Below, piece by piece: positions 26,759-35,781 of a DNA stretch of 64,000 nt. Source of the DNA: Butyrivibrio proteoclasticus (lineage in GTDB: Bacteria > Bacillota > Clostridia > Lachnospirales > Lachnospiraceae); the NCBI RefSeq assembly GCF_900115735.1, contig NZ_FOXO01000005.1:62001-126000 (forward strand), written 5' to 3'. Position numbers and translations under genes: made by a program. The number at the start of each line of letters is the position of its first letter. Within the stretch, counting starts at the first letter, position 1. Below the pieces are notes generated by a model that had not been told where the DNA came from, did no database searches, and worked only from the letters and a program-made list of their open reading frames with translations.

Positions 26759-28291
26759 TCAAGCATTTTTGGACGATTTCATGTTCTTGATAACAAATAA
26801 CGTACCAATCATTAAAAGAATGCCAAGAGGAAGGCAAATAAGCCAGTTTTTCAAGAATCCTGCAAATACATATGCAACCAGTGAAACAGTAGCTACTGTA
26901 AGTGCATAAGGAAGCTGAGTCGAAACATGATAAATGTGTTCACACTGGGCACCGGCACTGGCCATAATTGTTGTATCAGAAATAGGTGAGCAGTGATCTC
27001 CACAAACAGCACCGGCCATGCAAGCGGAAATTGATATTATCATAAGCTCATTATTAAGATTTCCGGCAAATACATTAACAACAATAGGAATAAGGATACC
27101 AAAGGTTCCCCAGGAAGTTCCTGTAGCAAATGCAAGGAAAGCGCCTACGACAAATACAATTGCAGGGATAAAACTCATAAGAGCATTATTATCGGCTATA
27201 TGCTGAACAAGACCAGCGACATATGTAGATGCTCCAAGAGAGTCAGTCATTGATTTAAGAGTCCAGGCAAAAGTAAGAACCATAATAGCAGGAACCATGC
27301 TCTTAAATCCTTCTGGAAGAGCATTCATACATTCTGTAAAGCTAAGAACCTTGGTGCATACATAAAAAACAATTGTTATTATAAGCGCTGCAACTGAACC
27401 GTAAACAAGGCCAACAGAAGCGTCAGAGCCTGAAAAAGCATCTACAAAACTTGCACCTTCAAAGAAACCACCTGTGTATATCATTCCTATTATGCAGCAA
27501 ATGATAAGTGTAATAATAGGAAGTATGAGATGAATAACTTTACCTTTAACAGAAACAGGAGGATTTGGCTGATCCTCAGCACCGGTAAGAGATGCTGCTT
27601 TTTTTGCTTTGTTTTTTTCTGATGCTTTACGTGAGTTGTGCTCAGCAACTTTCATAGTGCCGTAGTCGAAATTCATAAAAGTAAGACCAAACAACATGAC
27701 TATGGTCAAAAGCGCATAGAAGTTGTATGGAATAGCTCTTACAAATAGAGTAAGACCATTTGCACCATCAACGAATCCGGTTACAGCAGCGGCCCATGAG
27801 GAAATGGGAGCGATGATACATATTGGAGCAGCAGTAGCATCAATAAGATAAGCAAGCTTTTCTCTGGAAATCCTGTGCTTATCAGTAACAGGGCGCATGA
27901 CTGAACCAACTGTAAGGCAGTTAAAATAATCATCGATAAATATGATCATTCCGAGAAGTATGGTAGCAATCTGAGCACCTGCTTTTGTTTTTACATGCTC
28001 AGAAGCCCATTTTCCGAAGGCTGCTGAACCACCGGCACGGTTCATTAGCATTACAACACCGCCTAGAACTACGAGAAAAATAAGAATCCCAATGTTCCAC
28101 GGGTCAGAGAGCTGTCCAATCATACCATCGACGAAAACATGCTCTATTGTTCCTGTAAAACTAAAGCCGGAATAAAGAAGTCCCCCAACCAGAATACCAA
28201 TGAATAATGATGAATAAACTTCTTTGGTGATTAAAGCCAGTGCTATAGCAATAATCGGTGGAAGCAGCGACCAAAATGAGTCTATAAACAT
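26759..28291 (-). CDS. NhaC-type Na+/H+ antiporter family protein
   Basis: 510 residues with about twelve to thirteen membrane spans. Family features are FIDDYFNCLTVGSVMRPV (about 117-134), an ATAAPICIIAPISSWAA loop, FATGTSWGTFGILIPI, and CGDHCSPISDTTIMASAGAQC near the C-terminus. This NhaC branch includes sodium/proton and sodium- or proton-coupled amino-acid exchangers, so the solute is not certain. A charged cytoplasmic loop rich in Lys and Ala lies about residues 222-245. The gene stands alone between convergent and divergent neighbours. Confidence 0.88.
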   Translation of the reverse strand: MFIDSFWSLLPPIIAIALALITKEVYSSLFIGILVGGLLYSGFSFTGTIEHVFVDGMIGQLSDPWNIGILIFLVVLGGVVMLMNRAGGSAAFGKWASEHVKTKAGAQIATILLGMIIFIDDYFNCLTVGSVMRPVTDKHRISREKLAYLIDATAAPICIIAPISSWAAAVTGFVDGANGLTLFVRAIPYNFYALLTIVMLFGLTFMNFDYGTMKVAEHNSRKASEKNKAKKAASLTGAEDQPNPPVSVKGKVIHLILPIITLIICCIIGMIYTGGFFEGASFVDAFSGSDASVGLVYGSVAALIITIVFYVCTKVLSFTECMNALPEGFKSMVPAIMVLTFAWTLKSMTDSLGASTYVAGLVQHIADNNALMSFIPAIVFVVGAFLAFATGTSWGTFGILIPIVVNVFAGNLNNELMIISISACMAGAVCGDHCSPISDTTIMASAGAQCEHIYHVSTQLPYALTVATVSLVAYVFAGFLKNWLICLPLGILLMIGTLFVIKNMKSSKNA

Positions 28292-28423
28292 AAAATTCCT
28301 CCTTACTGATTTTTAATAATTATACATTGTAATTGTGTCAAATGTATATATTTGAACTATAAATGTTTTTTTGATATGATATGTACCCATTAATAATTAG
28401 TTAAAAAATAGAAAGAGGTAAAA

Positions 28424-29029
28424 ATGAATACAAATACAATCATAGAGGCTATAGGTTATCTTGGCTCAGCGTTGGTGCTGGTTTCTTTTTTGATGGCATC
28501 AGTTGTTAAGCTTAGGGTGGTTAATACAATAGGAAGTGTTATTTTTACAACTTATGCTTTCATAATACATTCATATCCCACAGCTATCATGAATGTATGT
28601 CTTGTTTTGATTAATATCTATTATCTTGTAAAAATGAGTAATACAAAAGTGGATTACAGCATTGTACGAGTAAACAGCAAGGATGCACTTGTAGGATATC
28701 TTTTAAGATATTATTCAGCTGATATACAGAATTGCTTTCCTGAAAATTTAATGGATTTTTCAGAATCTAATATTGGCTATGTGGTTTGTCATAACGGAAA
28801 GCCTGTATCTTTATTTTTCGGTAAAGAGAAAGATGGTACAGTTGATATAGAACTGGATTATTCGATACCTGAATACAGGGATTTTTCAATTGGTAAATAT
28901 CTGGTGGAAAAATTTCCGGAAGAAGGAATAAAGAAATTGATTTACAGAGGACCGGACAAGAATCATAAGACATATCTTATGAAAATGGGATATAAGAAGA
29001 ATGGTAACTATTATGTGAAGAATCTATAA
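28424..29029 (+). CDS. YgjV-like membrane protein with C-terminal extension
   Basis: 201 residues. The first 75 form three membrane helices with IEAIGYLGSALVLVSF and VNTIGSVIFTTYAF, the YgjV family pattern. The C-terminal 120 residues are soluble and contain YRDFSIGKYLVEKF and RGPDKNHKTYLMKMGYKKNGNYYVK, which reads like a reduced GNAT acetyltransferase end (helix plus final beta strand). The acetyl-CoA loop is not clear. The fusion is unusual in my experience and no function is known. A GAGG ribosome binding site lies just upstream. It is divergent from the NhaC-type gene and may or may not be transcribed into the export locus. Confidence 0.7.
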   Translation: MNTNTIIEAIGYLGSALVLVSFLMASVVKLRVVNTIGSVIFTTYAFIIHSYPTAIMNVCLVLINIYYLVKMSNTKVDYSIVRVNSKDALVGYLLRYYSADIQNCFPENLMDFSESNIGYVVCHNGKPVSLFFGKEKDGTVDIELDYSIPEYRDFSIGKYLVEKFPEEGIKKLIYRGPDKNHKTYLMKMGYKKNGNYYVKNL

Positions 29030-29146
29030 TATTCACTCTTTAGACACATTATTTTTAGTTTCATTTTAGGTTTGGATCGTAACATAATAAACATCAAGAG
29101 AGACAACACTCTTGAACCCCACATATATACTTTTCATAACACAACA

Positions 29147-29188
29147 GAAGGGTTGCTTATAGTCATAAGCAGCCCTTCCTCCCTTTTT
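29147..29188 (+). terminator. First of two stem-loops ahead of the export locus
   Basis: GAAGGGTTGCTTAT (29147-29160) pairs with ATAAGCAGCCCTTC (29165-29178), all but one pair Watson-Crick, then CTCCCTTTTT follows. It is a terminator-like hairpin about 120 bases after the YgjV-like gene. Confidence 0.6.
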
Positions 29189-29218
29189 AGACTTTTGCGC
29201 TCAAAAGTCTATTTTTTT
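29188..29218 (+). terminator. Second stem-loop with T7 tail ahead of the export locus
   Basis: TAGACTTTTG (29188-29197) pairs with CAAAAGTCTA (29202-29211) around a CGCT loop and runs into TTTTTTT at 29212-29218. It is a strong intrinsic terminator or attenuator 55 bases before the HlyD-like start codon. Confidence 0.8.
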
Positions 29219-29272
29219 ATGATAAAATATAAGACAAGAGGTTATAACGGATTTTCTTACATGAGGGAAGCT

Positions 29273-29689
29273 ATGAAAGAGGATATTTTTAGAAAAAAAA
29301 GTATAGAGAGAATCTCATCACCGGATGATCTTACTACATATATACATGTGGCAAGAGCTGAGGGATGGATTGTTTTAATTGCGGTGATGATAATTTTGTT
29401 TGGACTTATAGGGTGGAGCTATTTTTCTTCTATAAATAGCTATATTTATGGAAAGGCAGAAGTGAGTGAAGGTGTTGTTACTGCAACTTTTGAAGACAGT
29501 GTGGCGGCGCGTAACCTGACTATGGATATGAATCTTGAAATTGGGGATTTTTTGGTACCCATTGGCTTTGTTAAGCAGGATGAATATGGAAATATTATTG
29601 CAGTTGCAAATGTGGACATACCGGATGGTTCATATGATGTTAAAGCTTCGTACAAAGAAACTCAGTTGATCAGCTTACTTTTTAACTAA
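29273..29689 (+). CDS. Short HlyD-like membrane protein of an NHLM-type peptide export system
   Basis: 138 residues. The N-terminus FRKKSIERISSPDDLTTYIHVARAEGW matches the conserved start of NHLM secretion proteins as I know them, just before a single membrane helix (about 31-51). The outside part is only about 85 residues, beta-rich, and lacks the long coiled-coil hairpin of normal HlyD adaptors. That suits a cell with no outer membrane but is much shorter than family norms. I chose the ATG at 29273 with AGGG five bases before it; longer frames start inside the terminator region. It should join the two ABC proteins encoded downstream as an accessory subunit. Confidence 0.72.
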   Translation: MKEDIFRKKSIERISSPDDLTTYIHVARAEGWIVLIAVMIILFGLIGWSYFSSINSYIYGKAEVSEGVVTATFEDSVAARNLTMDMNLEIGDFLVPIGFVKQDEYGNIIAVANVDIPDGSYDVKASYKETQLISLLFN

Positions 29690-29708
29690 TGCGGGGATGA
29701 GGGGCATA

Positions 29709-31883
29709 ATGAATAGATCAACTACAAAAACTCCAATTACAAAAGGCAAGGCAAATGTTCCAATCGTTATGCAGATGGAGGCTCTTGAATGCGGTGCTGC
29801 ATGCCTTGATATGATAATGGCATATTATGACAAGTGGGTTCCACTTGAGCGTGTAAGGGTAGACTGCGGTGTTTCAAGAGACGGATCAAATGCTAAAAAT
29901 ATCCTTAAAGCTGCCAGAGCTTATGGCTTTGAAGCCAACGGCTATAGGTATGAGCCGGAAAATCTGGTTGAAGATGGGGAATTTCCATGCATAATACATT
30001 GGAATTTCAATCATTTTGTTGTTTTAAATGGTTTTAAAAATGGAAAGGCTTATTTAAATGACCCGGCAAGAGGAACTATAGCGGTTCCAATGAGTGAATT
30101 TGATGAGGCTTTTACCGGAATCTGTCTTTTTATAAAGCCTGGGGATAATTTTGAAAAGAGCGGAAAAAGAAAAAGCACTGTTGAGTTTGCCATGAAGAGA
30201 CTAAATGGGGCCGGAGCAGCAGTTGCTTTTGTTGTGTTGTCTACAATTATTGCATATGCGTTTAATATCATCAGTCCGGGATTCCAGAGATTTTTTATGG
30301 ACAGACTCCTTACAGGGGAAAATATTGAGCTGCTAACTCCTTTTATTATTCTTTTTTCTATTATCTGTTTTTTGGAGGTATTGGTTAACGCGATTACAGA
30401 TCTGTATTCTTTAAAAATAAATGGAAAAATGTCTATTATCGGTAATAGCACATATATGTGGAAGGTATTGCATTTACCGGTAGATTTTTTTAATAACAGA
30501 CTATCAGGAGATATTCTTCAGAGAAAAAGGACAAATGCGTCGATAGCCAATACAGTTGTTACAACAATAACCCCTATACTGATCAACATTGGAATGATGA
30601 TCTTTTATCTTATTGTAATGATAAGATATAGTCCGGCTTTGACACTTATAGGAATAATAACACTTGTTTTTAATACTGCTTTAGGCAGACATATTTCCAA
30701 GAAAAGAGTAAACATAACAAGGCTGAATATGAGAGATCAAGGAAAGCTTGCAGCCACTACTCTTTCAGGAATATCAATGATAGAGACCATAAAATCAAGT
30801 GGAGCAGAGGACGGGTTTTATGAGAAATGGGCAGGAATACACGCAAAGGTTAATGAGGAAAATATAGAGTTTTCCCATATTAATGTCTGGATTGGAAGAA
30901 TACCTGAGTTTTTGAACATTGTTGCTAACAGTTTAGTTCTATTTATTGGTGTTGGACTTGTAATGCGAGGGAAGTTTACACTTGGTATGGTTACAAGTTT
31001 TCAGATGTATTTGCAGTCATTTACATCTCCGGCAATGCAGCTTATAGGAGCAGGTCAGACGATACAGGAAATGCGCTCCCAGATGGAGAGAGTCGAAGAT
31101 GTTATGAATTATCCAGAGGAAGTGACTTTTAATGAAGACGATGAACCTGAAAAATATTCAAAGCTTACAGGAAATGTTGAAGTAAAGAACCTGGTGTTTG
31201 GCTATTCCAGAATGGCAGAACCTGTGATAAAAGATGTTTCTTTTAGCTTGAAGCAGGGGAGCAAAATTGCCATAGTAGGCGGCTCTGGATGTGGAAAGAG
31301 CACTATTTCAAAGCTTATTTCAGGACTCTATAAGCCTTGGAGTGGAGAAATCACATTTGATGGTAAAAAAATGTCTGAGATTAACCGCAATGAATTTGCG
31401 GGATCTGTAGCTGTTGTAGACCAGGACATTGTTCTTTTTGCAGGTACTATTGAAGACAATATAAAGATGTGGGATGACTCAATAGAAGATTTCGAAATGA
31501 TTTTGGCAGCAAGAGATGCACAGATTCATGATGATATCATGGACAGGGTTGGCGCGTACAAGAGCCTTTTAGATGAAAATGGAAGCAATTTCTCGGGTGG
31601 ACAGAGACAGAGACTTGAAATTGCAAGAGTTCTTGCGCAGGATCCTTCAATTATTATTTTGGATGAGGCGACCAGCGCACTTGATGCAAAGACCGAATTT
31701 GAACTTATAAAGGCGGTAAAAGACAGGGGAATTACATGTATTGTAATAGCGCATAGGCTATCTACAATACGCGACTGCGATGAAATCCTTGTTCTCAAGG
31801 ATGGCGAAGTGGTTGAACGAGGAAAACATGATGAACTGATGGCAAAGAATGGTTATTATACCGAGCTTGTTGTCAATGAATGA
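29709..31883 (+). CDS. NHLM-type peptidase-containing ABC exporter (C39 peptidase, membrane domain, ATPase)
   Basis: 724 residues from the ATG at 29709 (AGGGG with four bases spacing); 29697 is an alternative. Residues 1-140 form a C39 leader peptidase: catalytic C28 in LECGAACL, H102 in NHFVVL and D118 in NDPARG. Six membrane helices follow (about 160-450), then an ATPase with GGSGCGKST, FSGGQRQR and IIILDEATSALD. It should cleave a leader peptide after a double-glycine-like site and pump out the rest. It pairs with the second ABC gene 12 bases downstream. All catalytic residues are present. Confidence 0.9.
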   Translation: MNRSTTKTPITKGKANVPIVMQMEALECGAACLDMIMAYYDKWVPLERVRVDCGVSRDGSNAKNILKAARAYGFEANGYRYEPENLVEDGEFPCIIHWNFNHFVVLNGFKNGKAYLNDPARGTIAVPMSEFDEAFTGICLFIKPGDNFEKSGKRKSTVEFAMKRLNGAGAAVAFVVLSTIIAYAFNIISPGFQRFFMDRLLTGENIELLTPFIILFSIICFLEVLVNAITDLYSLKINGKMSIIGNSTYMWKVLHLPVDFFNNRLSGDILQRKRTNASIANTVVTTITPILINIGMMIFYLIVMIRYSPALTLIGIITLVFNTALGRHISKKRVNITRLNMRDQGKLAATTLSGISMIETIKSSGAEDGFYEKWAGIHAKVNEENIEFSHINVWIGRIPEFLNIVANSLVLFIGVGLVMRGKFTLGMVTSFQMYLQSFTSPAMQLIGAGQTIQEMRSQMERVEDVMNYPEEVTFNEDDEPEKYSKLTGNVEVKNLVFGYSRMAEPVIKDVSFSLKQGSKIAIVGGSGCGKSTISKLISGLYKPWSGEITFDGKKMSEINRNEFAGSVAVVDQDIVLFAGTIEDNIKMWDDSIEDFEMILAARDAQIHDDIMDRVGAYKSLLDENGSNFSGGQRQRLEIARVLAQDPSIIILDEATSALDAKTEFELIKAVKDRGITCIVIAHRLSTIRDCDEILVLKDGEVVERGKHDELMAKNGYYTELVVNE

Positions 31884-31895
31884 TGAGGGGCGAAC

Positions 31896-34049
31896 GTGGG
31901 CTGGTTTGACGAACAGATAAGGCAAAGAATAAAAAGTGATCAGAATATTTTTGAAGACTCCATGTACAATATGATGTCTTCCATAAGTGGCAAGTATGAG
32001 TCGCTTATGCTGGACAGGCGTCATATTGCCCGGAAAGCAGTGGAGGAAATCATAGAATACTTTGGATTTACGCCCAAAGAGGTGACTTCAGATCTTAAAG
32101 ACGCTGTAAAAGCCTATGGGATAATGTATAGGAGGATAACCCTTGAGGGCAAGTGGTATAAGGATGCTTATGGACCAATGCTGGCATATCTTGGAAATCA
32201 GGATAAGCCGGTAGCTCTTTTACCTAAAAGAGGTGGCGGATATAGGTATTACAACTATGATAAAAAGAAAAAAGTGACGGTAAACGCAAAAAATTACAAG
32301 GATTTCTTGGATGAAGCTTATTGTTTTTACAGACCTCTTCCGAGAAAAAAGCTCACTGTGACAGATCTTTTGATTTATATGAAAGATTGCATGGATATGG
32401 GGGATCTTATCTTTTTTGCATTACTTGCACTTTCGTTTACACTTGGATCGATAGTAACTACGCAGTTAACGGGATTTATAACCGGGTATGTTATGAAAAA
32501 GCACAATATAAGCATGCTTGTTGGTACTGCTGTCTACTTTTTTATGGTAGTTATTGCGAACCAGCTCTTTGAGGCTTCTTCTGAGCTGGTGAAGGAGCGA
32601 ATTGAGATAAAAAACTCTGTAAGTGTTGAGTCAGCAGTAATGAGCAGGATATTATACTTACCGGCAAGTTTTTTTAAAGATTATACTTCGGGAGAATTAG
32701 CTTCGAGAATAGATGCAGTGGGAACGATATGCAGCCTACTTGTAGAAAACTTTTTTACATTGCCTGTAACTGTTATTGTGTCACTTTTGTATCTGTTTCA
32801 GATTGGAAATTTCGCAAAGTGCTTGGTTGTTCCGTCAATAGCCATATTATTTACAAGTATGATCGTTTCTATAGCGACAATATTGGTGAGAACAAAGATT
32901 AATAAGAAGATCATGCAATATGATGCGGATGAAGATGGCCTTAGTTATGCACTTATCAATGGAATTCAAAAGATAAAGCTTGCGGGAGCAGAGAAAAGAG
33001 CTTTTGCAAAGTGGGCAAACAACTATAATCAGAGTGCACGATTAAGCTATAGACCTCCGGCAGCCATTATATTCAGTGGAACTATTAGTAAAGCCATTAC
33101 TATTATTGGTTCGATTATTTTGTATTATACAGCAGTAAAGGGCGGGGTAACACCGGGAGACTACGTTGCATTTGGCGTTGCCTTTGGCTATTATCAGGGG
33201 GTATTTAATGGATTTGAGTCCGTCGCAATATCTGCAGCGCAGATAAATCCTGTACTGAGTCTTGCAGAGCCAATATTAAATGCAGAGCCTGAAAGTTCTG
33301 AAGGCAAGATTGCTGTTGACAAGCTTATAGGTGGAGTGGAGATCAGCAATGTATCTTTTAGATATAGTGAAACTACTCCATATGTATTAAGTGGCCTAAA
33401 TCTTAAGATAAAACCGGGAGAATATGTTGCCATAGTCGGTAAAACAGGTTGTGGAAAGAGTACAATCATAAGGCTGTTACTGGGATTCGAAAAGCCGGAG
33501 AAAGGTGCAATCTACTATGATGGAAGAGATTTGGAGAGGCTTGATCTTGGTTCACTTAGGAGAAAAATAGGCAGTGTTACCCAAACAGGATCTCTTTTTG
33601 AAGGAGATATTTATTCAAATATTGTTATTTCAGCACCAACTCTTTCATTGGATGAAGCATGGGAAGCTGCTGAGATTGCAGGAATAGCAGATGATATTGA
33701 AAAGATGCCAATGGGAATGAACACGATAATATCAGAAGGGCAAGGCGGAATATCCGGAGGCCAGAAACAGCGCATTATGATAGCCAGAGCTATTGCTCCA
33801 AAGCCAAAAGTTCTTTTATTGGATGAGGCTACAAGCGCTCTTGATAATATTACTCAGAAAAAAGTATCAGATGCGCTATACAATCTAAAGTGCACAAGAA
33901 TTGTTGTTGCGCACAGACTTTCAACTATAAAAAACTGTGACAGGATAGTTGTTTTGGATGGCGGGAAAATTGTTGAAGATGGTACATATGATGAGCTTGT
34001 GGCAAAAAAAGGGTATTTTACAGAACTTGTAGAGAGACAGCAATTATAG
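31896..34049 (+). CDS. NHLM-type second ABC exporter subunit (no peptidase)
   Basis: 717 residues from a GTG start (GAGGGG six bases upstream). Residues 1-150 are a soluble region that has no C39 catalytic residues but keeps FTPKEVTSDLKDAVKAYG and a beta-rich FLPKRGGGYRYY-like part, the usual N-terminal domain of this family. Six membrane helices span about 165-450. The ATPase has GKTGCGKST, ISGGQKQRIMIARAI and VLLLDEATSALD. In NHLM systems this protein is encoded beside the peptidase exporter and the two probably form a heterodimer. Confidence 0.9.
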   Translation: MGWFDEQIRQRIKSDQNIFEDSMYNMMSSISGKYESLMLDRRHIARKAVEEIIEYFGFTPKEVTSDLKDAVKAYGIMYRRITLEGKWYKDAYGPMLAYLGNQDKPVALLPKRGGGYRYYNYDKKKKVTVNAKNYKDFLDEAYCFYRPLPRKKLTVTDLLIYMKDCMDMGDLIFFALLALSFTLGSIVTTQLTGFITGYVMKKHNISMLVGTAVYFFMVVIANQLFEASSELVKERIEIKNSVSVESAVMSRILYLPASFFKDYTSGELASRIDAVGTICSLLVENFFTLPVTVIVSLLYLFQIGNFAKCLVVPSIAILFTSMIVSIATILVRTKINKKIMQYDADEDGLSYALINGIQKIKLAGAEKRAFAKWANNYNQSARLSYRPPAAIIFSGTISKAITIIGSIILYYTAVKGGVTPGDYVAFGVAFGYYQGVFNGFESVAISAAQINPVLSLAEPILNAEPESSEGKIAVDKLIGGVEISNVSFRYSETTPYVLSGLNLKIKPGEYVAIVGKTGCGKSTIIRLLLGFEKPEKGAIYYDGRDLERLDLGSLRRKIGSVTQTGSLFEGDIYSNIVISAPTLSLDEAWEAAEIAGIADDIEKMPMGMNTIISEGQGGISGGQKQRIMIARAIAPKPKVLLLDEATSALDNITQKKVSDALYNLKCTRIVVAHRLSTIKNCDRIVVLDGGKIVEDGTYDELVAKKGYFTELVERQQL

Positions 34050-34093
34050 ATTTGCGATTATTCGTATATTAGTGTTAAAATTGGGGATAGCAG

Positions 34094-34570
34094 ATGAAAA
34101 TCTCGTTTGATTTGGATGATGTAATATTCGTTTCACCAGATAATTATGAGGTAGAACCGGAACTTCGATTCCCGTTAAATAAAATGTTCCCGGAGAGGCT
34201 TAGAAAGGGAACTGTAAGACTTGTACATGAACTTCAGGACAGGGGATTCGAGGTGTGGGTCTATACTTCATCATTTAGGTCAGAAGTATATATCAGAACA
34301 CTTTTCAGGTATTACAATATCAAATTTTCACAGATAGTGAACGGGTACAGGCATAAAGCTGAAGTTCAGGGCAATAGAACAACTCTTTTGCCACAGAAAT
34401 TACCCAATCACTACAGGATATCACTTCATATCGATGATGAAGATGTGATAATTGAAAATTCTAAGATATACGGATTTAGGGTATTTAGGGTATTGGAACC
34501 GGATGACATGTGGGTTGAGAAGGTTTTAGACGAAGCAGAGCGTGTTCGTAAACTTGAGGAGAATTCCTAG
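34094..34570 (+). CDS. HAD-like protein of unknown role in the export locus
   Basis: 158 residues. It starts MKISFDLDDVIF, where FDLDD matches HAD motif I (DxD). VWVYTSSFRSEVYIRTLF looks like motif II (TSS), and HIDDEDVIIENSKIYG reads as motif IV. So it is a small HAD-type phosphatase or hydrolase, perhaps for a nucleotide or a modified peptide. It is preceded by GGGGA, lies 44 bases after the second exporter gene and 7 bases before the next gene, so it is in the same operon. A role in peptide modification or removal of a protecting group is only a guess. Confidence 0.65.
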   Translation: MKISFDLDDVIFVSPDNYEVEPELRFPLNKMFPERLRKGTVRLVHELQDRGFEVWVYTSSFRSEVYIRTLFRYYNIKFSQIVNGYRHKAEVQGNRTTLLPQKLPNHYRISLHIDDEDVIIENSKIYGFRVFRVLEPDDMWVEKVLDEAERVRKLEENS

Positions 34571-34577
34571 GAGTTGG

Positions 34578-34931
34578 ATGGCTATGTTTACAAAAGACGA
34601 GATCGAAGTAAAACTTAATTTTTTAGAGTCTGTTTTTGAGAAATATGGTGCTGTTCCATTAGATATTAATGAAAAAAACATTGAAAAATTTCATCAAAGA
34701 AAGATTTATCAATATAAGAATAATTATTACAGAGTTGACAGTGCCGATTTTGAAGAAAACGGGGAGATTTTCCTGGTGCTAAGCAGCACAGATGAAAAGA
34801 AATACGCGGATATCGGGCTTTTGGAGGATATAGACGCATTTTCTGCAGGATTGTCTGATGAACAATTGGAAAAACAGGTCAGGTATGTGCTGGGGATTGA
34901 GCCGTATCCTGATGATTATGCTCAAAAATAA
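34578..34931 (+). CDS. Unknown 117-residue protein in the export locus
   Basis: I do not recognise this protein. It is acidic, mixed alpha/beta and soluble. It contains YQYKNNYYRVDSADFEENGEI, an immunoglobulin- or Sm-like beta region by eye, and ends SDEQLEKQVRYVLG. The frame extends upstream to a GTG at 34542, overlapping the HAD-like gene. I chose the ATG at 34578, with AGGAG 4 bases upstream. It sits between the exporter genes and the candidate precursor, where immunity, chaperone or modification proteins are often found. Confidence 0.6.
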   Translation: MAMFTKDEIEVKLNFLESVFEKYGAVPLDINEKNIEKFHQRKIYQYKNNYYRVDSADFEENGEIFLVLSSTDEKKYADIGLLEDIDAFSAGLSDEQLEKQVRYVLGIEPYPDDYAQK

Positions 34932-35001
34932 AATTGCCGGAATATATTTTGGTTCGTATATATAAGTGAAACCAAATATGATTCCAAACGGAGGTAATAT
35001 C

Positions 35002-35193
35002 ATGGAAAATAAATTATCACGACTTTTCGATTATCAGAAGTTTTCATCTAATCCTGATCTTGAAAAAGTGATTCGCGGGGTTGAAGAGAAATATTCATTG
35101 GACAAACAGGCGCTATCTGATGATGATCTGGAATTCGTAGTTGCTGCTGGGGATCCATACATCAAAGGGCCTAATGATAAAAAAGAAACATAA
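35002..35193 (+). CDS. Candidate exported peptide precursor with leader ending LSDDDLEFVVAAG
   Basis: 63 residues. A helical, charged leader (1-50) ends with LSDDDLEFVVAAG, like the ELxDEELExVxGG ends of leaders cut by C39 peptidase exporters. AAG would stand in for the usual GG or GA at the cut site. The remaining 13 residues, DPYIKGPNDKKET, would be the core. The core has no Cys and one Thr, so lanthionine or thiazole modification is not expected. It has a good GGAGG site about 8 bases before the ATG. The upstream in-frame ATG at 34966 has none. It lies in the gene set of the NHLM exporter. It could be a bacteriocin or a signal peptide; this is inferred. Confidence 0.6.
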   Translation: MENKLSRLFDYQKFSSNPDLEKVIRGVEEKYSLDKQALSDDDLEFVVAAGDPYIKGPNDKKET

Positions 35194-35212
35194 ATAAAGG
35201 AGTAACGGCAAC

Positions 35213-35698
35213 ATGGGGGGCATTCCTTCAAAGGAACAGATTTACACTGACTACAAGGACAAAGTATTTGCATACATAAGGAATCATGTCAATTCACACG
35301 AAGATGCTGAAGACTTATGTGCGGATGTATTTGTAAAAGTTTATGACAAACTGGATACTTTTGATGAATCCAAGGCGAGAATATCTACTTGGATTTATTC
35401 TATTACCAGTAATACAGTGATTGACTTTTACAGGACTAATCATATTCATTCTGAAATCCCGGAGGATTTGTCAGACACAAAAAGCAGTATAGAGGAAGAC
35501 GTTCTTACACAGGAATCTTTAAGTGAATTAGCAACGGCTCTTTTAAAGCTATCTGAAGAGCAAAGAGATATTATTGTACTCAGGTACTATAAAGGGCTTA
35601 CCTTGCAGGAAGTTTCCAAAAAAATGAATCTTTCATATGGTATAACAAAACTAAGACACAGAGAAGCATTAGGAAAATTGCAGGATATTTTAGCGTAA
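35213..35698 (+). CDS. ECF-like sigma-70 family RNA polymerase sigma factor
   Basis: 161 residues with region 2 (about 8-80: YKDKVFAYIRNHVNSHEDAEDLCADVFVKVYDKL, then WIYSITSNTVIDFYR) and region 4 (about 105-158: LSEEQRDIIVLRYYKGLTLQEVSKKMNLSYGITKLRHREALGKL). Region 3 is absent, as in ECF sigma factors. It starts 19 bases after the candidate precursor with AAGGAG about 10 bases upstream. It probably directs transcription of the locus or of target genes. The next genes encode an anti-sigma-like and a STAS protein, so its activity may be controlled by partner switching. Confidence 0.87.
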   Translation: MGGIPSKEQIYTDYKDKVFAYIRNHVNSHEDAEDLCADVFVKVYDKLDTFDESKARISTWIYSITSNTVIDFYRTNHIHSEIPEDLSDTKSSIEEDVLTQESLSELATALLKLSEEQRDIIVLRYYKGLTLQEVSKKMNLSYGITKLRHREALGKLQDILA

Positions 35699-35781
35699 TT
35701 TTCTTTTTATTGCATATTATTTTTGCGAATTTTTGTATATAATAGGTGTGTATAGACTATTTGCTGAAGGGGGACAAGAAT

